Shown here piece by piece: positions 45,624 to 53,733 of a DNA stretch of 64,000 bases. Source of the stretch: JAGNZR01 sp051652785 (GTDB lineage Bacteria; Fusobacteriota; Fusobacteriia; Fusobacteriales; Fusobacteriaceae). Position numbers and translations under genes: made by a program. The stretch lies in NCBI GenBank assembly GCA_051652785.1, contig JBOFUX010000087.1, positions 1-64,000 on the forward strand, read 5' to 3'. Each line of letters starts with the position of its first letter. The stretch's first letter is position 1. Under the pieces are notes generated by a model. It was not told where the DNA came from, did no database searches, and was given only the letters and a program-made list of their open reading frames with translations.

Positions 45624-46202
45624 TTGGATAAAGATATTCATATGTTAAGAAGTGAGATTGACAATATAGATATAGAAATATTAAAATTAATAGAAAAAAG
45701 AGTAGTGGTTGTTAAAAAAGTAGGAAAGTTAAAACACAAAGAAACCTCTAAAATATATGTTCCAGAGAGGGAAGAAGAGATTTTTAAAAAGCTTTCAAAA
45801 TTATCGGAAAATTTAGAAAAAGAAAAAATTCGTGGTATTTATACAGAAATAATTTCAGCCTGTAGAGATTTTGAAAAAAGATTTACAGTATTATGTCAAG
45901 GAGAATTAGCAATATTAATATGTTATAAAATATTTGGTAGTATTGTAAATATAATCAAGGTTGAAAAAAAAGAAAATATATATTATAATAGGAAAAAATA
46001 TAATTTTATTTTAATTGATAAAATTGAATTTGAATATCACGGGAGTTTATTGTTACCGAATGAGTCTATTATATCAGAAATAAAATGGAGGGTTGAGAAT
46101 AATAATTTTGAATATTTATTAATTGAAATATTAGAAGAAGATAAGATAGATAGAAATCGTATACTAAATAAAATAACATTTAATGGGGGGTACTATGAAT
46201 AG
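45624..46202 (+). CDS. Chorismate mutase (AroQ type) with an unknown C-terminal region
   Basis: 192 residues from TTG at 45624, behind AAGGAGAG. Residues 1 to about 88 are an AroQ-type helical chorismate mutase: LRSEIDNIDIEILKLIEKR, VVKKVGKLKHK, YVPEREEEIF and YTEIISACRDFE, with the active-site Arg, Lys and Glu residues present. It should convert chorismate to prephenate. The remaining roughly 100 residues match no family I know. They sit where bifunctional PheA has its prephenate dehydratase domain, but the dehydratase motifs (such as TRF) are missing. The gene overlaps the next one by 8 nt. Confidence 0.8.
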   Translation: MDKDIHMLRSEIDNIDIEILKLIEKRVVVVKKVGKLKHKETSKIYVPEREEEIFKKLSKLSENLEKEKIRGIYTEIISACRDFEKRFTVLCQGELAILICYKIFGSIVNIIKVEKKENIYYNRKKYNFILIDKIEFEYHGSLLLPNESIISEIKWRVENNNFEYLLIEILEEDKIDRNRILNKITFNGGYYE

Positions 46203-46809
46203 AACACAAAAATTACTTACTCTAGGTCTGATACTTTTAAATTTTATAGGTTGTACTTCATTTCAAGGACTAACAGAGGCAACAACAAATTTAACAACAA
46301 ATTTAACAAACTCAATTCCTAAAAATGTTTTAGAGGCAGCTCAATCTAAGGTTGATAATGAAATGGATATATATTCTATTGGAGCTTCAAGTATCGGGGA
46401 CAGTGGATTGATTTTTGCTAATTCAAGAGCAGTTAAAGATGCAGAACAAAAATTAAGAGAGGAAATAAAAAAAGAAGCGAAGATTTTATTTAAAACTTAT
46501 ACATTAGAAATGGATAGTCAAAGTAGAAAAATCTTTTCTCCAGTGATACCAGATTTAATTGATTTTACAGTGGAATCTCAATTAAAAAAAGCTGAAGTGA
46601 AAGGTTCTTGGGATGATAATGTGAGATCTTATTCTTTACTTGTAATCTCTAGGGAAAGTGTAAAAAAAGAATCTGTTAAAATTTTTATAGGCTATATTAA
46701 AGAATTGGGAAATAAAATAAAAGAAACTAAAATTCCCACTAGCTTAAATCTAAATGTAGAAGAGGAGAATATTCCGGAAACTGAAGAAGAAGTTATTGAG
46801 ATAAATTAA
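46195..46809 (+). CDS. LPP20-like lipoprotein
   Basis: 204 residues from ATG at 46195; an ATG at 46183 precedes the G-rich binding site at 46185-46190. The signal peptide ends in NFIGC, a lipobox. A TNLTTNLTN stretch from a 12-bp DNA repeat follows. The segment SIGASSIGDSGLIFANSRAVKDAEQKLREEI is the type seen in LPP20 and related lipoproteins. The C-terminus is acidic. It probably sits in the outer membrane or periplasm; its role is unknown. Confidence 0.7.
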   Translation: MNRTQKLLTLGLILLNFIGCTSFQGLTEATTNLTTNLTNSIPKNVLEAAQSKVDNEMDIYSIGASSIGDSGLIFANSRAVKDAEQKLREEIKKEAKILFKTYTLEMDSQSRKIFSPVIPDLIDFTVESQLKKAEVKGSWDDNVRSYSLLVISRESVKKESVKIFIGYIKELGNKIKETKIPTSLNLNVEEENIPETEEEVIEIN

Positions 46810-46836
46810 GTGTAAAGATAGGCAGGTAGAAACAAA

Positions 46837-47889
46837 ATGATACTAGAAAAAATAAGTTATGGAAATGATTTTGAATTGCAAGAAGTAAAATTATTTTTAA
46901 AAAACAATGATTTGAATTTTGATGTGACTTGTGATTATACTATTGTATTGAGAGATGAAAATGAAATAATATTGGGAACTGCTTCTAAAACAAAGAATAT
47001 ATTAAAATGTTTTGCAATAGACTTATCTGTGAGAGGCTTAGGAATATCCGGACAATTAATAACAAATATAACAAATAAAATGTTTGAAGAGGGGTTTACA
47101 AGTTCTTTTGTCTTTACTAAAACAGAAAATGAAGATTTGTTTTTAGGAATGGGGTATAAAAAAATAGTAAATACAGACAAAGTATCACTATTGGAAATAG
47201 GAACAGAAAACATAGAAAAAATATTAAATAAAATAAAAAGTGACTATTCCTTAGAAGAAAAAAAAGAAAGAGCAATGTTAATTATGAACTGTAATCCTTT
47301 TACACTAGGTCATAAATACTTAATAGAAAAAGCAGCTTTAGAAAATGAAGAAGTTTTAGTATTTGTGGTAGAAGAAGATAGTTCAGTATTTTCTTTTAAA
47401 ACAAGAATTGAGTTAGTAAGGAAAGGTTGTGCTAATATGGGAAATGTAAAAATAATAAAAGGGACGCAATATCTAATATCTCAACTTACTTTTCCTAATT
47501 ATTTTTTAAAACAAGATGATGATAGTTTGCTTGAATATACTAAATTAGATGTAATGATAGCTGGAAAAATAATTTGTCCTAAATTTAATATAAAAAAACG
47601 TTACATTGGTGAAGAACCTTTTTGTCCTATGACCTCAAAATATAATGAAACAATAAAGGAACTTTTCCCAAAGTTTGGTATAGAAGTTATTGTAGTGAAA
47701 AGAAAAGAGCAAAACAATAAAGCTATATCAGCAACAGAAGTAAGAAAAGCTTTAGCTTTAGAAGAAATAGAGAAAATAAAGAAATTGGTTCCTGAAACGA
47801 CTTTTGAATTTTTAATTAGTTCTCAAGGAAAAAAAATAGGGGAAAAAATAAAAAAAATTTTTGGAGATGGAAAAGTTGAGAACCAGTAA
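46837..47889 (+). CDS. citC: [Citrate (pro-3S)-lyase] ligase
   Basis: 350 residues. It acetylates the phosphoribosyl-dephospho-CoA thiol of the citrate lyase acyl carrier protein, using acetate and ATP, which activates citrate lyase. An N-terminal GNAT-like domain (about 1-130, with LSVRGLGISGQLI) is followed by the nucleotidylyltransferase domain: MNCNPFTLGHKYLIEKAA with the HxGH-like motif, and ISATEVRKAL near the end. No citDEF genes are present here. Its 3' end overlaps the citXG start. Confidence 0.92.
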   Translation: MILEKISYGNDFELQEVKLFLKNNDLNFDVTCDYTIVLRDENEIILGTASKTKNILKCFAIDLSVRGLGISGQLITNITNKMFEEGFTSSFVFTKTENEDLFLGMGYKKIVNTDKVSLLEIGTENIEKILNKIKSDYSLEEKKERAMLIMNCNPFTLGHKYLIEKAALENEEVLVFVVEEDSSVFSFKTRIELVRKGCANMGNVKIIKGTQYLISQLTFPNYFLKQDDDSLLEYTKLDVMIAGKIICPKFNIKKRYIGEEPFCPMTSKYNETIKELFPKFGIEVIVVKRKEQNNKAISATEVRKALALEEIEKIKKLVPETTFEFLISSQGKKIGEKIKKIFGDGKVENQ

Positions 47890-49249
47890 TTTAGAGGTGT
47901 TTAATCTAGAAAAATTTTTATTAGACAGAGAATTAAGAGTGGAAAAACAACTAAAGTTATTAAAAAAATATAAAATTCCCCTTTTAGCTGTAAGAGCTAA
48001 TTATCCAGGGAAAGAAAAAAATGAGTACCCAGCTAAAGAAATAGTGGGAATTATTACCTCTGAAATAAAAAAAAATTTATCTGAAAAAATTATATTTTAT
48101 GAAAAACATATAAATTTAGAAGGAACTATTAGCTTGTTTATTTGTAATTTCACTTTATTAGAACTTAAAAAAATTGCAATTGAAATAGAAGAAAAACATG
48201 AATTAGGAAGATTTGTAGATGTTGATGTATATGATGTAAATGGAAGATCTATATCTAGAACTTCTTTAGGTTATGAAAAAAGAAAATGCTATATCTGTGC
48301 AAAAGATGCAGTGGTTTGCACAAGAGAGATGCTGCATAAAGAAAAAGAATTAAAAAATTATATTTTTAAAAATTATGAAAATTATTTATTAAAAGAGATA
48401 AAAAGAGTCAATATAAGCGAAAGATTAGGAGATATAGCTTTAAAATCTTGCATATATGAAGTATCTTGCAATCCCTCTTTTGGATTGGTTTCACCACTAA
48501 CTCAAGGAGCACATAAAGATATGGATTATTTTAATTTTTTAGATAGTTCTTTTGCTATAAAAAACTGGTTTTCTAAAATGGCTTATATTGGTTATTCATA
48601 TTTAAGTTTAGAAAATATATTTAAGCAAATTAGAATATTGGGAATAGAAGCTGAAAAAGATATGTTTAGAGCCACTAGAGGAGTTAATACTCATAAAGGG
48701 ATGATATTTTTATTAGGAATAACTATTGCAAGTACAGCTAAAAATTTCTATGAAAAAAAAGAATTTGAAAATATAGAAATTATAATAAAAAATATGTGTA
48801 AAAATATTTTTTGTGATTTTGAGAATTTGTCTTATAAAATAAAAAATGAAATTAGGTTAACAAATGGAGAAAGACTATACTTAAAGTATGGTTTTTTAGG
48901 AGTTAGAGGTGTGGTGAAATCAGGCTTGAATATTATATTTAAAACGTCTCTTCCAACTTTAGAGAAAGAGTTGGAAAAAGGGGTGACATTAAATAGAGCT
49001 ATGATAAAAACATTACTATCTCTCATGACTATAGTGGAAGATTCAACTATAGTCAGTAGAAAAGGAATTTCTTTTTTATTTAAGGTTCAAAAAGAAGCAA
49101 AAGAATTACTAAATGATAATTTTTCTTTAGAGAAATGTTTAGAGTTAGAAAAAAAATATTCCAAGGATAGGGTGAGTCCAGGTGGAAGTGCTGATTTACT
49201 AGCTGTAACGGTTTTTTTATATTTTATAAAACAAAGCAAAATAAAATAA
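47876..49249 (+). CDS. citXG: Fused CitX-CitG: citrate lyase holo-ACP synthase and triphosphoribosyl-dephospho-CoA synthase
   Basis: 457 residues from TTG at 47876, spaced 9 nt from GGAG at 47863-47866; ATG at 47867 and TTG at 47861 are alternatives. The CitX part (about 1-170) has DRELRVEKQ, GRFVDVDVYD and the YEKRKCYIC segment, and attaches the prosthetic group to the lyase carrier protein. The CitG part (about 180-457) has EVSCNPSFGLVSPLTQGAHKDMDYF, TRGVNTHKGMIFLLG and a C-terminal SPGGSADLLAVT, and makes the prosthetic-group precursor from ATP and dephospho-CoA. Such fusions are known in other bacteria. Confidence 0.9.
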   Translation: MRTSNLEVFNLEKFLLDRELRVEKQLKLLKKYKIPLLAVRANYPGKEKNEYPAKEIVGIITSEIKKNLSEKIIFYEKHINLEGTISLFICNFTLLELKKIAIEIEEKHELGRFVDVDVYDVNGRSISRTSLGYEKRKCYICAKDAVVCTREMLHKEKELKNYIFKNYENYLLKEIKRVNISERLGDIALKSCIYEVSCNPSFGLVSPLTQGAHKDMDYFNFLDSSFAIKNWFSKMAYIGYSYLSLENIFKQIRILGIEAEKDMFRATRGVNTHKGMIFLLGITIASTAKNFYEKKEFENIEIIIKNMCKNIFCDFENLSYKIKNEIRLTNGERLYLKYGFLGVRGVVKSGLNIIFKTSLPTLEKELEKGVTLNRAMIKTLLSLMTIVEDSTIVSRKGISFLFKVQKEAKELLNDNFSLEKCLELEKKYSKDRVSPGGSADLLAVTVFLYFIKQSKIK

Positions 49250-49312
49250 AAGATGCCCTTCCATCTTTCAAAAACTAGGATTTTTATTGTTTTTTATTAT
49301 TTAAAAATTTTT

Positions 49313-49343
49313 AAAGACAGAAGGTGTTTTCTGTCTTTTTTTA
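49313..49343 (+). terminator. terminator after citXG
   Basis: AAAGACAGAA (49313-49322) pairs with TTCTGTCTTT (49329-49338), loop GGTGTT, followed by more T residues. It separates the cit genes from the radical SAM gene. Confidence 0.85.
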
Positions 49344-49381
49344 TGTTGAAATAAATATTAGTAATATAAGGAGCGTTAAAA

Positions 49382-50086
49382 ATGGAAAATAGATATAGTA
49401 AAATAAAAGTAGGTAAATTTCGTGAAATTGTTTTGCTAAAAGGGTTACCTTGTAAATATGGAAAATGTTCTTTTTGTAACTACATAGAAGACAATTCTTT
49501 AGATGAAGGACTTCTAATGAATACAAATTTAAAAGTTTTAAAAAATATTACAGGAGAATTTGGAGTTTTAGAAGTTATAAATTCAGGTTCAGTTTTTGAA
49601 CTTCCACTATCTACGCTTGAAAAAATAAGAGAAATTGTAGTAGAGAAAAAAATAAAAACTTTGATATTTGAAATATATTATGGATATATAAATAGAATAG
49701 AAGAAATAAAATTTTTTTTTCCTAAAGTTGAAGTGTTATTTAAAATGGGGATAGAAACATTTGATAATGAGTTTAGAAAAAAAATATACAATAAAAATTT
49801 TACATTAATTGAAAAAGATTGGAAAGAATTAAGTAAAAAACTTTATTCTGTTTGTTTATTAGTTTGTACAAAGGGACAAACTAAAGAGATGATAGAAAAA
49901 GATATAAATTTAGGCTTGAGATATTTTCCTCATATAACTATTAATATATTTATAAATAATGGAACAATTATAAAAAATGATCCAGAACTAGAGAGGTGGA
50001 TAATTGAAAAATATGGTCATCTCTCTAAAGATTTAAGAGTAGATTTTTTAATTACAAATAAAGATTTTGGCGTATTTGAACAATAA
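49382..50086 (+). CDS. Small radical SAM protein, possible queuine lyase (QueL-like)
   Basis: 234 residues. The cluster-binding cysteines are C24, C29 and C32 in GLPCKYGKCSFCNY, a CX4CX2C spacing instead of the common CX3CX2C. The partial barrel continues with EVINSGSVFELP, LIFEIYYGYINR and FKMGIETFDNEFRKKIY, as in Elp3- and COG1244-like radical SAM proteins. It lies just upstream of a YhhQ-type queuosine-precursor transporter in the same direction. This fits the queuine-salvage lyase described in clostridia, which turns queuine into preQ1. That assignment is by context only. GGAG precedes the ATG. Confidence 0.7.
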   Translation: MENRYSKIKVGKFREIVLLKGLPCKYGKCSFCNYIEDNSLDEGLLMNTNLKVLKNITGEFGVLEVINSGSVFELPLSTLEKIREIVVEKKIKTLIFEIYYGYINRIEEIKFFFPKVEVLFKMGIETFDNEFRKKIYNKNFTLIEKDWKELSKKLYSVCLLVCTKGQTKEMIEKDINLGLRYFPHITINIFINNGTIIKNDPELERWIIEKYGHLSKDLRVDFLITNKDFGVFEQ

Positions 50087-50109
50087 TAAAAAGGAGAGAA
50101 ACTACAAAA

Positions 50110-50817
50110 ATGAGAAATGAATTGTTATGGTTTTTAATGCTTTTAGCGAATTTTGGTGCTATTATGTTTGCTTATAAAAAATTTGGAAAAATAGGTCTCT
50201 ATATTTGGATTCCAATTGCTACTATTTTAGCAAATATTCAAGTTGTTTTATTAGTAGATTTATTTGGAATAGGAACTACTTTAGGAAATATTCTCTATGC
50301 TGGTGGATTTTTAGTTACAGACATACTTTCAGAAAATTATGGAGAAAAAGAAGCTAAAAAAGCTGTGAAACTAGGTATTTTTTCTCTTATTATAATGGTT
50401 TTAATTATGAAAATTGCAATTTTATTTATCCCAAGTAATGTGGAAGAAGGGATGAAAAATTTTGAAAGTATAAGATTAATTTTTAATTTTATGCCGAGAA
50501 TAGCTATTGCAGGGCTCTTAGCTTATGTTTTTTCACAATTTCATGATGTGTGGGCATATCAATTTTGGAAAAATAAATTTCCTGAAAAAAAATATATATG
50601 GATAAGAAATAATTTTAGTACTATAATAAGTCAACTTTTTGATAACATAATTTTTACATTAGTAGCATTTTGGGGTATTTATCCTATAAATGTACTTTTA
50701 CAAATATTTGTGAGCACATATATAATAAAAATATTAGTAGCAACTTGTGACACACCATTTGTATATTTAGCTAGAGAATGGAAGGATAAAAACAAAGTAG
50801 AAGAAATTAATGATTAG
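50110..50817 (+). CDS. Queuosine precursor transporter (YhhQ/VUT family)
   Basis: 235 residues with about six or seven membrane helices. Family markers are AGGFLVTDILSENYGEKEAKKAVKLG (given in part), the SQFHDVWAYQFWK segment and WIRNNFSTIISQLFDN. E. coli YhhQ imports preQ0 and preQ1; other members may import queuine. It lies 23 nt behind the radical SAM gene, preceded by AAGGAG, and overlaps the RluA-family frame. Substrate is inferred. Confidence 0.9.
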   Translation: MRNELLWFLMLLANFGAIMFAYKKFGKIGLYIWIPIATILANIQVVLLVDLFGIGTTLGNILYAGGFLVTDILSENYGEKEAKKAVKLGIFSLIIMVLIMKIAILFIPSNVEEGMKNFESIRLIFNFMPRIAIAGLLAYVFSQFHDVWAYQFWKNKFPEKKYIWIRNNFSTIISQLFDNIIFTLVAFWGIYPINVLLQIFVSTYIIKILVATCDTPFVYLAREWKDKNKVEEIND

Positions 50818-50836
50818 TATAATTAAGGAGAAAACA

Positions 50837-51718
50837 TTGGAGTATATAATAGATGAAAAATATGACGGAGTAAGAGTTGACAGATTTTTAAAAAAAACTC
50901 TCCCAAATACTTTATTGGCTGAAATATTTAAAGGATTAAAAAATGGGAGTATAAGAGTAAATGGAAAAAAAACTAAAGAAAACTCAAGACTTTTTATAGG
51001 TGATATAGTGAGTATAACAAAAATATCAGGTGAGGTTTTAGATAGTGAGAAAGAAGAGGAGAAAAATAAAATAAAATTATCATTAGAAGAAATAAAAGAA
51101 ATAAAAAATTCCATAGTATTTGAAAATGATAAAATTATTATAATAAATAAGAAAGCTAATGTTGTTATGCATAAAGGCTCTGGACATGATTATGGATTAA
51201 GTGAAATGCTAAAATCGTACTTAAATAATAAAGACTTTGCTTTTATAAATAGAATAGATAAAGCAACCTCAGGAATGGTAATAGGGGCAAAAACATTACC
51301 AGTTACAAGAGAATTATCAGAGGAAATTAGAAATAATAAAATAGATAAAAGATATTATATTATAGTTGAAGGAGTAATTGATAAAAAAGAATTTACTCAA
51401 ATAACATATTTAAAAAAAATTGAAGATAAAGTAGTAGAAGTGAAAAAATTAGAACAAGGGGCAAAAGAAAGTATAAGCCATTATAAAGTTATAAAAAATT
51501 TAAAAAATATGACTTTACTAGTGGGAAAATTAGATAGTGGAAGAACACATCAGTTAAGAGTTCAATTATCCTCCTTAGGACATCCAATTGTAGGTGATTA
51601 CAAATATGGAGCTAAAAAGAAGGTAAAAAGAATGATGCTTCATTCTTTTTACCTAGAAATCTCTAAATATAATTTAAAGTTTGAGCTTTCAATACCTGAA
51701 GAATTTGAAATTCTATAA
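50837..51718 (+). CDS. RluA-family 23S rRNA/tRNA pseudouridine synthase
   Basis: 293 residues from TTG at 50837, with AAGGAG at 50825-50830; an ATG at 50810 overlaps the transporter gene and lacks a good site. An N-terminal S4 RNA-binding domain (YDGVRVDRFLKKTLP, GSIRVNGKKT) is followed by the synthase domain. The catalytic aspartate lies in INRIDKATSGMVIGA, where most relatives have HRLD; the aspartate is kept. GRTHQLRVQLSSLGHPIVGD is also conserved. RluC/RluD-type; the target uridine is not determined. Confidence 0.88.
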   Translation: MEYIIDEKYDGVRVDRFLKKTLPNTLLAEIFKGLKNGSIRVNGKKTKENSRLFIGDIVSITKISGEVLDSEKEEEKNKIKLSLEEIKEIKNSIVFENDKIIIINKKANVVMHKGSGHDYGLSEMLKSYLNNKDFAFINRIDKATSGMVIGAKTLPVTRELSEEIRNNKIDKRYYIIVEGVIDKKEFTQITYLKKIEDKVVEVKKLEQGAKESISHYKVIKNLKNMTLLVGKLDSGRTHQLRVQLSSLGHPIVGDYKYGAKKKVKRMMLHSFYLEISKYNLKFELSIPEEFEIL

Positions 51719-51730
51719 AATTTATATTTG

Positions 51731-51752
51731 TTATTTTTTAATTAAAAAATAA
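51731..51752. repeat. 22-bp A/T palindrome after the RluA-family gene
   Basis: A perfect palindrome with 11-bp arms of A and T only (51731-51752), 13 nt after the stop codon. It may be a weak terminator, but stems without G-C pairs are poor evidence. Confidence 0.3.
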
Positions 51753-51762
51753 ATAAAAAAGA

Positions 51763-51791
51763 TAGAAATTAGCAATTAAAAATAGTATAAT
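51763..51791 (+). promoter_or_regulatory. possible promoter of the polysaccharide genes
   Basis: -10 TATAAT (51786-51791) with -35 TAGAAA (51763-51768) at 17-nt spacing, about 70 nt before the sugar dehydratase start. Confidence 0.5.
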
Positions 51792-51860
51792 ATAAAAAAA
51801 ACTAGAATAAAAAAATATTCTATTATTTTATTAATGAGATTTTAGGGAGATAAAAAAAAG

Positions 51861-53708
51861 ATGGAAAGTAGTAATTTTATTAAAGAATTGTTTTCTAATA
51901 GAAGAAATGTTGTAAAAATATTAATTGATGTAATTTTAATATTTTTATCAACTATAATAGCAATTGTAGTTCGATTTGAAAATAATTATAAAGAGCATAT
52001 GAATTTAAGTTATTTTTTTGTTTATGTAATTGTTTTTTTTATTTTTTATATTTGGAATAAATTAGGTGTAAAGAGTTGGCGATATACGAATTCCTCTGAT
52101 GTATTGAAATTAATTTTAGCAAATATATTTTCTTTTATAGCATTGTTATCCTATTATTCATTAGCGAAGGAATCATTTTCTAGATCTGTTGTTTTTCTTA
52201 TTTTTTCCTTATCTATAATAGCTCAGTTGGGGAGTAGATTACTATTTATATTAAGAAGAACTTATTCAATTCACTGTAGCTCTATGAAAGATAGAAAAAA
52301 AACTATTATTTATGGTGCTGGAGAGGCAGGAGTTAACCTTTCTCGTGAATCTATTCAAAACAATAATTTTCCTTATGATATTGTTGCATTTGTAGATGAT
52401 GATAAAAAAAAGATAGGTACCTATATAAATGATATAAAAGTTTTTCCTTATTCAACTTTAAATAAAAAATTGAAAGACTTAAATATAGAAACTCTTATTA
52501 TTGCCATGCCTTATTTAAATAAAGAAAAATTAAATGAGTTAATAGAAAAAATAAAATTTGCTGAAAATAGAGGTATTAGCATTAAAATTTTACCTACTTT
52601 TGAAAATATCCTTAGTGAAACTTCTCTTGTATCCCAGATAAAAGATATTCAAATTGAAGATCTTTTAGGACGAGCTCAAGTTTTAGTTAATGGAGATAAC
52701 ATACGAAAACTAATTGACAATAAAGTTATTTTTATAACTGGCGGTTCTGGGAGTATAGGTTCTGAACTGGCTAGACAAATTGCAAAATATCTTCCTAAGA
52801 AGTTAGTTTTAATAGATCTTAATGAAAATTCTCTATATTTTCTTCAACTCGAACTTGAAAGAACTTTTAAAAATCTAAATTTAGAGATAGAAATTGCTAA
52901 TATTAGAGAGCGTGATAAAGTAGATTTTTTATTTGAGAAGTATAAACCAAAAATTGTATTTCATGCAGCAGCTCATAAACACGTTCCTCTTATGGAACAT
53001 AATCCTGAAGAAGCTATTAAAAATAATATATTTGGGACTAGAAATGTTATGCTCATGGCGGATAAACACAATGTTGAAAGTTTTGTTCTAATTAGTACAG
53101 ATAAGGCAGTTAATCCTACTAATGTTATGGGTGCTACAAAAAGAGGCTGTGAATTAGTTTTGGAACATATTAATAAAACAAGTAAAACTAAATTTATGGC
53201 TGTTAGATTTGGAAATGTCTTAGGAAGTAGTGGTTCTGTTATTCCTCACTTCAAACAACTTATTAAAGAAGGTAAAAATTTAACTTTAACTCATGAGGAG
53301 ATTACTCGATATTTCATGACAATTTCTGAGGCAGCCCAACTAGTAATGGAGGCAGGTTCTCTAGGAAATGGCGGAGAAATTTTCATTCTCGATATGGGAA
53401 AACCAGTAAAAATAATTGATCTTGCTAATAACATGATAAAACTTTCTGGAGCAAAGATAGGTATTGATGTTATAGGACTTCGTCAAGGAGAAAAACTTTT
53501 TGAGGAACTTCTTTATGATACAAATGTTGCTATAAAAACTGAAAATAAAAAGATATTTATTACTAAAATTGAGGATGGAGAGATAAATGTTGAAGAACAA
53601 TTAAAACAATTAAAAAAAGCAATTATTTTACCAAATAAAAAAGAATTAAAACAGGTCCTTAAAAACTTTATCGTTAGCTATAAAGAACCTAGTCATAATA
53701 AGGATTAA
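51861..53708 (+). CDS. Membrane-bound nucleoside-diphosphate sugar 4,6-dehydratase (CapD/PglF/WbpM type)
   Basis: 615 residues. Four membrane helices lie in the first 125 residues, then a CoA-binding-like Rossmann region (IIYGAGEAGVNLSRE, about 150), then the catalytic domain with ITGGSGSIGSELARQI (about 293). The active site is STDKAVNPTNVMGATKR, the Ser-Met-Lys form (M replaces Y) typical of membrane UDP-GlcNAc C6 dehydratases. RFGNVLGSSGSVIPHF is also conserved. It starts synthesis of a deoxy- or diamino-sugar for surface polysaccharide or glycoprotein. Confidence 0.92.
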   Translation: MESSNFIKELFSNRRNVVKILIDVILIFLSTIIAIVVRFENNYKEHMNLSYFFVYVIVFFIFYIWNKLGVKSWRYTNSSDVLKLILANIFSFIALLSYYSLAKESFSRSVVFLIFSLSIIAQLGSRLLFILRRTYSIHCSSMKDRKKTIIYGAGEAGVNLSRESIQNNNFPYDIVAFVDDDKKKIGTYINDIKVFPYSTLNKKLKDLNIETLIIAMPYLNKEKLNELIEKIKFAENRGISIKILPTFENILSETSLVSQIKDIQIEDLLGRAQVLVNGDNIRKLIDNKVIFITGGSGSIGSELARQIAKYLPKKLVLIDLNENSLYFLQLELERTFKNLNLEIEIANIRERDKVDFLFEKYKPKIVFHAAAHKHVPLMEHNPEEAIKNNIFGTRNVMLMADKHNVESFVLISTDKAVNPTNVMGATKRGCELVLEHINKTSKTKFMAVRFGNVLGSSGSVIPHFKQLIKEGKNLTLTHEEITRYFMTISEAAQLVMEAGSLGNGGEIFILDMGKPVKIIDLANNMIKLSGAKIGIDVIGLRQGEKLFEELLYDTNVAIKTENKKIFITKIEDGEINVEEQLKQLKKAIILPNKKELKQVLKNFIVSYKEPSHNKD

Positions 53709-53733
53709 AAATAAATAAAGAGAGGTAGTATTT

